Shown: piece after piece, positions 47,221 to 55,150 of the stretch
Numbering within the stretch: the first letter of the stretch is position 1
Layout of the letters: every line of letters begins with the position of its first letter
DNA from: Deltaproteobacteria bacterium ADurb.Bin207
Lineage (GTDB): Bacteria; Myxococcota_A; Polyangia; Polyangiales; Polyangiaceae
Assembly: GCA_002070115.1 (NCBI GenBank)
Contig: MWCO01000024.1
Location: 1 to 64,000 of the forward strand
Length of the DNA: 64,000 nt
Direction of reading: 5' to 3'
Notes under the pieces: model-generated
Told to the model about the DNA's origin: nothing
Database searches by the model: none
Seen by the model: the letters and a program-made list of their open reading frames with translations, nothing else
Program-made: the position numbers and the translations under genes

Positions 47221-49037
47221 GATTCGCTCCTTGGGAATCGAATCCGAAAAGTGGCCCCTTTTCCGGGTTCGCTCATGACTTCCGCATGACCGTGATGGGC
47301 TTGTGCAACCTGTCGCACAAGGGACAATCCGATACCGCTGCCCTGAACCGCGCTGCTCAATCGATCGTCGCCGCGAACGAATGGCTCGAAAATACGTTTC
47401 ACATCCGATCGTCGGATACCTGGGCCGCGATCGATGACGTCGATGACGATCCACGCGTTTTGCTCACGGGCTACCACCCGATAGGGTGTGCCGGAAGGAG
47501 CGTATTTTGCCGCGTTTTCCAGAAGATTATCCAAGGCCAGACGCAGATGATTGTCATCGAATTGCGCCTTCATGTCCCTTTCCACTTCGACTTCGACGGC
47601 CAAGTCCGGATGCCGATCTCGAAATGCCATCACGGATTGATGGATCGGTTCGAATACCAAACCCTCTTTTCGCACGATGGAATACCTTCCGGCGCTCATC
47701 CGGCTGAATCCGAGCAAGCGGTCCACCGTCTCTCCCAGTCGCTTCGCTTCTCGCGAAAGGGCAGCATGAACTTCAGCCTTCTCATCCTCCGGCACTCGGT
47801 TTTCTTCTAATAATTCCGATAACATACGAAGCGATGCCAGGGGCGTCCGAAGCTCATGGGATACGGTCGATACGAATCCGGCGCGCAAAGAACTGAGTTT
47901 TCTGGCCGCCCGCATCCGCGCAAACAAAAATGCCGCAAGCACGAACGCAACGACCATCGCACCAACCCCAACCCCCGCCAATACAATGCGTGCTCGAGAC
48001 GTGCGCCGATCGATCAACAGAGGATCTGCCAAGGATACCTGCACACCGAGGGAAGGGGTGATCCAAGAAACGCTCTTGAAAGGAGTGGTGTCGCGATCCA
48101 TCTCGGCGGGAGTCTCGATGAGATCCACGCGATAATCCGCGGATCCCGTCGACCAACCGTGGGCCATCGCCCGACGAACGGATGCCGCGTGGATGACGAA
48201 ACCAGCGCGCATTCCCGTGGATATCGTTTTCAAATAGCCAATCGATGCATCCGAATTCCATTCGATGATTTCTGGCGTCGTGGCGCCATCATGAAGAACC
48301 GGCCTGGGGTTGGGGTCCGGCAATACCGCACGAACCGCCTCATGGTTGGTCGAATCCGCTGATAATGCTGTCAGGACGCGTTTTCGGGCCGGTCCCGTGA
48401 GGGTAGGCAATGCGAGGCTTGCCCGCATCGTTGCCTCCCGTTCGGAGGGGCGCATCGAGGAAGCATGGCTTTCCATCCACGAGGCCAGACCATCGGCGTG
48501 CTCGGGCGTGAAAGACTCCATCGCGATGAGCGGCCAGACCCAACGCCCCGTGACGCTTCGATATTCCTGACACTGATGCATGAAGTCATCGCGAAGCCCC
48601 CCATGGGACGGCGACGATCGAGATCGCGCGAGTTCATCTGCCATGGTCCCACAACGAGGGGGAGCGATTCCCTTGGGCTCGGAAGTAATGGCTTTTCGGG
48701 CAGGAATGAGCAGTTCTCCCTCGGAGGAGAGCACGACCGCGTCCGCGATCGCGGGCGTGATCGATCGTAACGCGTTTTCGAGCAAAACCGGATCGGTCGG
48801 CAAGGAGCTATCGCGAAGACGGTTCGAGCCAGCGCGTGTCATGGTTTGTGATTCCATGACCATGCGTTTGGCCATGGCCTCGATGGTCACCTGGATTTCA
48901 CGACGGGTAGCATCTTCCTGGCCCTGCAAAGCGCGCAATCCGATCCATCCCATGGCAAGCGCGGGCGTGAGCGCAATGACCGTAAATCGCAGCCAATCAC
49001 GCATCGTCTCGCCAATCGCCCGTGTGTCGCTCGACAT
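47217..49037 (-). CDS. Membrane sensor histidine kinase
   Basis: The 606-residue kinase has TM1 at about residues 17-33 and TM2 at 350-372, enclosing about 315 residues of periplasmic domain that I do not recognise; no HAMP domain is visible. The dimerisation box is VSHELRTPLASLRML with His394. The ATPase domain shows the N box (DNLLENAAKYAPSG), DRGPGI and GSGIGLSLVRQVAQAH. Start at 49037 is supported only by position; ATG 49004 has a better GGCGAG upstream and would leave a normal leader after the proposed promoter. It overlaps the response regulator and forms one operon with it. Confidence 0.94.
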   Translation of the reverse strand: MSSDTRAIGETMRDWLRFTVIALTPALAMGWIGLRALQGQEDATRREIQVTIEAMAKRMVMESQTMTRAGSNRLRDSSLPTDPVLLENALRSITPAIADAVVLSSEGELLIPARKAITSEPKGIAPPRCGTMADELARSRSSPSHGGLRDDFMHQCQEYRSVTGRWVWPLIAMESFTPEHADGLASWMESHASSMRPSEREATMRASLALPTLTGPARKRVLTALSADSTNHEAVRAVLPDPNPRPVLHDGATTPEIIEWNSDASIGYLKTISTGMRAGFVIHAASVRRAMAHGWSTGSADYRVDLIETPAEMDRDTTPFKSVSWITPSLGVQVSLADPLLIDRRTSRARIVLAGVGVGAMVVAFVLAAFLFARMRAARKLSSLRAGFVSTVSHELRTPLASLRMLSELLEENRVPEDEKAEVHAALSREAKRLGETVDRLLGFSRMSAGRYSIVRKEGLVFEPIHQSVMAFRDRHPDLAVEVEVERDMKAQFDDNHLRLALDNLLENAAKYAPSGTPYRVVAREQNAWIVIDVIDRGPGIRRSDVKRIFEPFVRGDDRLSSAVQGSGIGLSLVRQVAQAHHGHAEVMSEPGKGATFRIRFPRSES

Positions 49038-49043
49038 CCTGCC

Positions 49044-49079
49044 ATTATCGCATGGGCCATGTCATGGCCATGTCACAGG
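49044..49079 (-). promoter_or_regulatory. Proposed autoregulated promoter of the kinase-regulator operon
   Basis: Plus-strand CATGTCATGGC and CATGTCACAGG lie 11 bases apart (49058-49079), resembling a Pho box. Immediately downstream in the gene direction is GATAAT (minus strand, 49049-49044), a good -10 element. The repeats occupy the -35 region, as in PhoB-activated promoters. Transcription would begin very close to ATG 49037, favouring ATG 49004 as the true start. Confidence 0.5.
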
Positions 49080-49124
49080 AGAAAAATATGTTGAATATCA
49101 TAGACTTGTATTAGTTCCGGGCAG

Positions 49125-50465
49125 TCATGTCTTGGAAGGGTCGGCGACGATTCCCAGGAATAAGATGAGGTTGGTTTCGTTGTCTCGGACGACGAAGACG
49201 AAGGGATGGTCGGCTTTGAACGCGCGCGGACGCAAAATGGCGGATGCGGTTCGAGCCATGGTTACGGCAGTTGCGGCGGCTGCTTCTGTTCCTTTTTCGT
49301 CCGTGCGGATGAATCCTTTGTGGAAAACCTCGGAGATATAGAGTCGGTCCTGAGGGTTCGGAGGATTGGCGATTTTCGAAAAATTCGCGTTGCGGCGATC
49401 GAAAGCGGTGCGCATACCCAGTTCGCGCAACGGCGTACTCAGTCGCATCGGAGCGCTGGGTTCGAGTTTGAAGGAGGGGATCGATACCCATACGGATTCA
49501 TGCGAAAGCCCGTTCGTGAGTTCGCGCCAACGCGTTTCGTCCATCGATGATAGCGCGGCATCGAGCCCGTCGACCGCGTCGGGAAGAACGATGATCATGG
49601 ATAGGTCGTTGCCTTCGTAGGGAAGTTCGAGAGCGGTAACACCGTCTTTGGAGGCGATTCGGTACGAACCCGTGCGGCTCATGGTGGGCACGGAGATGGT
49701 ATTCGAAGGCGAAAGATGAAACGGATTGGGCTGGGTGCGTTGTTTGTCGAAGGGCGCGGCCCAATCGCCGAGAAAGTAGACGGCGTTGACCAACACAAGA
49801 CGTGTCTCCGAATCGACGCCGCGATTGGGAATTAGGTTTTGAATTCGGTTTTCCGTTTGTTGCTCCACCCATTCGTTGATGAGCCGTCGCGTGGGTTCGT
49901 GCGCCGTTTTGAAGTTGACCTGTTGCATGGGAGCGCCAAAAGCACGGGCGGTTTGCGAAAGGAAGGAAGGCTCGAAGGGATACGTTTTCTCCCCGAATAG
50001 CTGGTTGGCCACACGAAAGGTAATGGGCCGAGATCGGTCGGTCAGCGCTGCAATCAGCTTCCCACTTGCCTCCATCACTTCGGAACTGGAGGACTCAAAA
50101 TGCAGGACCTGTTGCATTTCCTTGGCGGTCTGCCCGTCCGCGCCTCCCCACGTCATGGATAACGCAAACGAAATGCTCGCGGGAGAAAACACGAGGTTGC
50201 CCGGCTGCGCACGAGAAAGCTTGGGGAATAGGTCGAACGCCAGACGATTGATCGATGTCGCGAGTTTGGTCATCGTATCACCGGTGGAATCCGCGGTTGG
50301 GGAATCGGGCGCAACCGGTTCGGTGGGGGGTAAGACCACCGACGATGGTGCTGGCTCCGGTTGTGGGGAAGAGCGGGGGACGGAGGACTGTGGGGGTTGG
50401 GGACCGCAAGCGGTAACGATCGTGGCAACGATCAAGGGAAGAACGCGTTTCGATAAGCGATACAT
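49125..50465 (-). CDS. Serpin-family lipoprotein (protease inhibitor)
   Basis: The 446-residue serpin is a suicide inhibitor of serine or cysteine proteases. A signal with Cys20 (VTAC) and a Pro/Ser-rich linker (to about residue 60) precede the complete serpin fold (NLVFSPASISFALSMTWGGA; FHKGFIRTDEKGTEAAAATA). The reactive-loop hinge GTEAAAATA (392-400) with small residues is the inhibitory type. By standard spacing P1 is Thr406, with Arg405 at P2. The end matches HPFVFVVRDNETNLILFLG. ATG 50465 follows GAGGAG. It lies 87 bases upstream of the sensor kinase operon. Lipoprotein serpins are uncommon in bacteria; target protease unknown. Confidence 0.94.
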   Translation of the reverse strand: MYRLSKRVLPLIVATIVTACGPQPPQSSVPRSSPQPEPAPSSVVLPPTEPVAPDSPTADSTGDTMTKLATSINRLAFDLFPKLSRAQPGNLVFSPASISFALSMTWGGADGQTAKEMQQVLHFESSSSEVMEASGKLIAALTDRSRPITFRVANQLFGEKTYPFEPSFLSQTARAFGAPMQQVNFKTAHEPTRRLINEWVEQQTENRIQNLIPNRGVDSETRLVLVNAVYFLGDWAAPFDKQRTQPNPFHLSPSNTISVPTMSRTGSYRIASKDGVTALELPYEGNDLSMIIVLPDAVDGLDAALSSMDETRWRELTNGLSHESVWVSIPSFKLEPSAPMRLSTPLRELGMRTAFDRRNANFSKIANPPNPQDRLYISEVFHKGFIRTDEKGTEAAAATAVTMARTASAILRPRAFKADHPFVFVVRDNETNLILFLGIVADPSKT

Positions 50466-50843
50466 GATGGTGCTCCTCAAAGGATTCAGAGGCTTCGGCC
50501 CGAGCATGATAGGCCCGAGGGATGTAGGAAAGAAACGAATGAATGCGGGTATCCTTACAGGGATGCGCGTGGTCGATCTTCCCAAACGCGGTTGTGGCTG
50601 TGGCGAGAGCCTGCGTCACGGGATTGGATGGCTAAGCGTGGCAACCATAAAAGGCGCACGACTTGAGAGAGCCATGACCACGGCTGTTGCGACAGGCTTG
50701 CGCTTCGGCAGTTCGGGTTCGTGCGTAACGCGGGAAAATGCGCCGTAACAACATCCATGCTGGTGATAGGTCCTACACATTTTTCCATTTGATGCATGAC
50801 GCCGCTTCGCTTCCCGTGAGATAGATGCCAGCGGAGGTGCTGC

Positions 50844-52571
50844 TTGAAAAGCGATCTGTTCCGTCGAAAGGGCTTGGAAAAGATATTGGCGGTCACGAAC
50901 GACGAGAACCATTCGCTCAAGCGGTCGTTGGGTGCGTTGCACGTGACCCTGTTGGGAATGGGGGCGATCATTGGAGCAGGGATTTTTGCCACGATCGGCA
51001 CGGCAGCGGCGGGAGATGCAGCACGGCCGGGGGCTGGCCCCTCGCTCATGCTCTCGTTCGTGATCACGGGCATCGTCGCCGCGCTTACCGCTGTTTGCTA
51101 TGCGGAGCTGGCATCCCTCGTGCCCATTGCTGGATCGGCCTACACCTATTCGTATGCCACGTTGGGAGAACTCGTGGCGTGGGTCATCGGCTGGGACTTG
51201 ATCATCGAGTATGCAGTGGGCAATGTGGCGGTGGCGATAAGCTGGGCGAATTACTTTCGAACTCTTCTCGAAGTGGCCTTCGGCATTCAGGTTCCCGCCT
51301 GGCTGGCGACGGATGCGAGGACGGCCGCGCACATCCCGGGGCTCCTCGAAAGCGCTCCCCACGTTTTGGGCATCCCCATCGTATTCAATCTTCTCGCTTT
51401 TCTCATCGTGGCCGTCATCACCATGGTGCTCGTCTGGGGCATCCGGGAATCCGCGCGATTCAACGCGGGCATGGTCGTGATCAAGATCGTGGTGTTGTTG
51501 TTTTTCATCGGGGTTGCCTTGTATTTCGTGCCTTCGGACAAGATCGTTCAGAACTGGCAACCGTTTCAGCCCAGGGGATGGGGAGGAACCCTGGCCGGGG
51601 CGGCCGTCGTATTTTTTGCCTATATCGGTTTCGATGCGGTCTCGACGGTCGCGGAAGAAACGCGCAATCCAAGCCGGGATTTGCCCATCGGCATCATCGC
51701 TTCGCTGACCATTTGCACGCTTTTGTACGTGGTTGTCGCGGCCGTATTTACCGGGATGATGCCGTTTCCGGAGCTTGTGCAACGGCTGGCAACCGAGCAA
51801 GCCGAGCCGCTCACCATGGCGCTCGATCACGTGGCTCCCCAGGCCACCTGGGCCTCGGGCATCGTCGCGTTCGGAAGCGTCATCGCCCATACGGCAGTGC
51901 TGTTGGTTTTCCAACTCGGGCAGCCGCGAATCTTCTTTTCCATGGCCAGGGATGGTCTGTTGCCCCCATCGTTCGCGCGGGTTCATCCCCGTTTCAAAAC
52001 CCCTCATGTAACGACGATTCTGACGGGGCTGGTGGTGGGAACGGTAGCGGCCTTCGCGAGTATCGACGAGATGGTGGATCTGACGAATATCGGTACGCTA
52101 TTCGCGTTCGTGCTCGTATGTCTGGGGATTCCGATTTTGCGTCATACCGATCCGGACCGAAAGCGTCCTTTCCGCGTTCCTTTCGGGCCCTATCTGATCC
52201 CGGTCGCCGGTGTAATTTCTTGTTTATTTTTGATGGTTTACCTGCCACCTGCCTCCTGGTGGCGCTTCATTGGCTGGTTGATTCTCGGCTTGGCGGTGTA
52301 TTGTGCGTTCGGCTATACGCATAGCCATCTCGGACGAGAAGCGGGAAGGGTGCAGCAGGCTCCGATAGGGTTGAAGGTCGCGGCGGTGGCGCTGCTTCTG
52401 ACGTCGTTGGGGCTATTTGCGATGCCCCATGGTCTCGGCTGGCTCGAATTGCTCGGCGCGATGGGACGAGGGGAGCCGCGGGCCGTGTTGGGTATTGGCC
52501 TGGCGTTTGGGGGGGCGATGGTGGCTTCGCTGGCCTTGTGGCGCACGCGGATTGCCTTACGAGCACGGTAG
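50844..52571 (+). CDS. APC-superfamily amino acid permease (CAT-like)
   Basis: The 575-residue transporter has about 13-14 helices. The N-terminal cytoplasmic segment is followed by LGMGAIIGAGIFATIG, the unwound helix 1 motif that binds substrate in the APC superfamily, and CYAELASLVPIAGSAYTYSY in helix 3. Overall it resembles cationic amino acid transporters (YfnA/CAT type) that exchange or import amino acids with protons. TTG 50844 is chosen because GGAGG lies 6 bases upstream (50833-50837). Substrate is uncertain. No adjacent amino-acid enzyme gene was found. Confidence 0.92.
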   Translation: MKSDLFRRKGLEKILAVTNDENHSLKRSLGALHVTLLGMGAIIGAGIFATIGTAAAGDAARPGAGPSLMLSFVITGIVAALTAVCYAELASLVPIAGSAYTYSYATLGELVAWVIGWDLIIEYAVGNVAVAISWANYFRTLLEVAFGIQVPAWLATDARTAAHIPGLLESAPHVLGIPIVFNLLAFLIVAVITMVLVWGIRESARFNAGMVVIKIVVLLFFIGVALYFVPSDKIVQNWQPFQPRGWGGTLAGAAVVFFAYIGFDAVSTVAEETRNPSRDLPIGIIASLTICTLLYVVVAAVFTGMMPFPELVQRLATEQAEPLTMALDHVAPQATWASGIVAFGSVIAHTAVLLVFQLGQPRIFFSMARDGLLPPSFARVHPRFKTPHVTTILTGLVVGTVAAFASIDEMVDLTNIGTLFAFVLVCLGIPILRHTDPDRKRPFRVPFGPYLIPVAGVISCLFLMVYLPPASWWRFIGWLILGLAVYCAFGYTHSHLGREAGRVQQAPIGLKVAAVALLLTSLGLFAMPHGLGWLELLGAMGRGEPRAVLGIGLAFGGAMVASLALWRTRIALRAR

Positions 52572-52838
52572 CGGTGGATTCGCGAATGACTCCGCGGGGA
52601 GCGGACGGAGGAACTGCAGAAATAATACCGTTTTTCAAGGACTTATGGGATACAGGGGGGCAACGGTGAAAGCGCATGCCCGATGGCAAAGAGATAATCG
52701 AATGCAGGCGACAAGAGGGCTTGCATTTTTCAGCAGGTGTGTGACCAAGATGCGGCCGCATGGTTCGCACGCTTTCAGCTATGGAATTTCGTTTCGCGGC
52801 TTCCATGACGGCGAAGCATCGTTGGAAAGAGCGCTAGG

Positions 52839-54767
52839 ATGAGCGAAAAGGAGTATGAGCCCCCGACAAGCGCCACACCTTCAGGCGTGCTCGGATCGAT
52901 CGGTGCGTACCAACTTACCGAAGTCCTGCGCCGAACGAGGGTGGCGGAGGAGTTTCTGGCTCGCCAGCGTGGGCCGGGCGGGTTCGAACGGGTTTGTTTG
53001 CTCAAAGTAGCCCAACGCAATCGCACGGACTTGCGGGGGGCCGAGATGCTTGGACGCGAAGCCAAAGTGCTCATGCGCCTGGATCATCCGTGCATCGTTC
53101 GTTTCCACGACTTTTTCGAATTGGGCGATAGGGTCGTTCTCGTCCTCGAATATTTCAGTGGATTGACGCTGGAACGATTTCTCGAACTATTGGTGGAACA
53201 CGAGGAAGTGCTCGACGAACGTATCACCTGGCACGTGGCGTTGGCGCTTTTCGAGGCCTTGGCTCACGTTCATGGACTCGGAGGGGAAGGGGAATCAGGC
53301 TCGGTCGTTCATCGAAATATCTCGCCTTCCAACGTGTTGCTATCCTCGAGCGGAAGGGTGCGTGTCACCGGATTTTCCGCGGTCCAGGATGGCGATACGT
53401 TGCAAGAAGCGACGGCTCTTGGCGAGATCGTTCGGGTTCCTAGCTATCTTGCGCCCGAACAATTGAGGGGAAGCGCTGCGTCGGAGGAGGCCGATGCTTT
53501 TTCCGCGGCTCTTATCGTGTGGGAGTTGCTCACCGGACAAAGGGCTACTCCGGAAGGCCTTTCCGAATTCGACTTGCTCAAGGTTTTATCCACGAGACAT
53601 CCGGATTCCTTGCGCGTGCTTCGCCCCGATGTGCCTGCCCTCGTCACCACCGCCCTCGACTTATGTTTGATGCCCAACCCCCAAGAGCGTCGAATCCGCT
53701 GCGAAGAGGTGGCAGGCTGCATTTCCGCGGGATTACCGCCGGGCGATGGCGCAACGGTCTTGAGGGAAACCATCGCCAGAATGGGACCCGCAGTGGAAAA
53801 ATTGGCGGGGGGTAAAGCTCAATCCACCCCCCCATCCCGTCGTCCAGGTTCCACTCCCCCCTTACCTTCTCGCCCCGAACAGATTACCTTGCCAGATCGA
53901 GTGCGAATCTCCGCAAGGATGGAAGCAGCGGTCACGGCAATTCCTCGCGCCCCAGGATCCCGTCCTAGCCTGCCTTCGTTGCCAGCGGCTTTGCCCGATC
54001 TACTGCCCGACGATTCCCAGCCCAGCATCATTGCCTATGAAGCCAATGAGGTTGCGGAAAAACAGGTTCTCGAAGCAGCAAGGCAGGAGGAGCCAACGAC
54101 CGAGGAAATCGTTGTCGATAATCGAATTACAGCAATAAATTCAGTTGGTTATGGAGATGCCGCCGCGGAGTCCGGCACCACCACTCCCGCTCCTGCCTTT
54201 ACCCATTCCAACCCCTATTTACCTGCAGAAACAGGAGGGGATGACGACCTCGACCTGCTACACGCCGCGCAGAAACGTCGTCGAATCGTGCGGGTTCTCG
54301 TGTTGGTGATCCCCGTGCTTCTCACACTGTTGATTCTGCTGTTTGCGTTGGCGAATGGGGCGTTTTCGTCGAATGCTGGCCTTCCTCCCCCCTTGCCAAC
54401 CACGATTCCCACGGAACCCACCTCGCGCAATGACGACTCGGATCGCGTACCTGAGCCTTCCACGCCTTCAAAACCGTCAATGCCGAGCGCGGGAACAGAC
54501 CAAGCCGTGCTTGTCGTTCGAGGACCACCGACGGGTATGGTGTATGTGATGGGAAAACCTCTAGGGGCGACCGATTCACCGATTTTGACGGATTGTGGTC
54601 AACGATTCGTTCGGGTGGGTTCCGAAATGGGGGCCAAAGGGCTTATGTCGGTGCAGTGGTTGGCAAAAGGGCAGTCGGTGCAGCTTCGCTGTGGGGAAAC
54701 CACGACAATTACCGCGGACCCTTCCGTTCGGGCGGAGTCCGCCGGAGAAGAGGGGCGGGTCCCGTAG
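52839..54767 (+). CDS. Membrane-anchored Ser/Thr pseudokinase
   Basis: The 642-residue protein has an N-terminal kinase-like domain (about 22-310). Lys56, Glu74 and YLAPEQL are retained, but the Gly loop is lost (YQLTEVLRRTRVAE), catalytic HRD is HRN (Asn160), and DFG is GFS (178-180). Phosphotransfer is therefore unlikely; a scaffold or nucleotide-sensing role is inferred. A long acidic/Pro-rich linker leads to one membrane helix (about 482-505) and an extracytoplasmic tail of about 130 residues containing a PEGA-like beta unit (VYVMGKPLG). No partner kinase is adjacent. Confidence 0.9.
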   Translation: MSEKEYEPPTSATPSGVLGSIGAYQLTEVLRRTRVAEEFLARQRGPGGFERVCLLKVAQRNRTDLRGAEMLGREAKVLMRLDHPCIVRFHDFFELGDRVVLVLEYFSGLTLERFLELLVEHEEVLDERITWHVALALFEALAHVHGLGGEGESGSVVHRNISPSNVLLSSSGRVRVTGFSAVQDGDTLQEATALGEIVRVPSYLAPEQLRGSAASEEADAFSAALIVWELLTGQRATPEGLSEFDLLKVLSTRHPDSLRVLRPDVPALVTTALDLCLMPNPQERRIRCEEVAGCISAGLPPGDGATVLRETIARMGPAVEKLAGGKAQSTPPSRRPGSTPPLPSRPEQITLPDRVRISARMEAAVTAIPRAPGSRPSLPSLPAALPDLLPDDSQPSIIAYEANEVAEKQVLEAARQEEPTTEEIVVDNRITAINSVGYGDAAAESGTTTPAPAFTHSNPYLPAETGGDDDLDLLHAAQKRRRIVRVLVLVIPVLLTLLILLFALANGAFSSNAGLPPPLPTTIPTEPTSRNDDSDRVPEPSTPSKPSMPSAGTDQAVLVVRGPPTGMVYVMGKPLGATDSPILTDCGQRFVRVGSEMGAKGLMSVQWLAKGQSVQLRCGETTTITADPSVRAESAGEEGRVP

Positions 54768-55150
54768 AGCATCGAGCCGACGACTTCCTCCCGTGGTTTG
54801 CGATATCGGAGCCGAAATCGACATGCCGGGATCCCATTTCCTGAGTTGCAACTCGCTACTCCTGGGGCAAACGCCTTACGATAACCAGTTCCGTGCTTTC
54901 TCCGGGACGATCTTCGTGCAACAGGCCACGATGGGCCACCGGTTGCCTGGTTGGTCATTCTAGAAAACGCGGCGACAATGCGTTTATCGGTGGTAAATCG
55001 GAGGCGGTGGGAGGCAGGTAGTTCAAAGGGAGCGAGATACGCAATCGCGGACGTCGTGCGATGGTGCTTCTGAATCTAGCTTCCGCAATGCCGAATAACT
55101 CCCAAGAAACCCCCGAAAAAGAGGAGGAAAGATGAGGCTAACCACAGAAT
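54768..55150. other. Convergent intergenic region
   Basis: This 383-base gap lies between the pseudokinase and the minus-strand lipoprotein gene. A strong GAGGAGGAAAG at 55121 precedes ATG 55132, which opens only a 26-codon frame running antisense into the lipoprotein 3' end. No terminator or RNA gene was recognised. Confidence 0.35.

Noticed and set aside
50616-52007. 463-codon minus-strand frame opposite the amino acid permease
   Set aside because: It overlaps a clear transporter gene and its translation is low-complexity, rich in Arg, Asp and His.
50825-52324. 499-codon plus-strand frame in another phase of the permease
   Set aside because: The competing phase encodes a full APC transporter with an ideal ribosome binding site; this one has no recognisable features.
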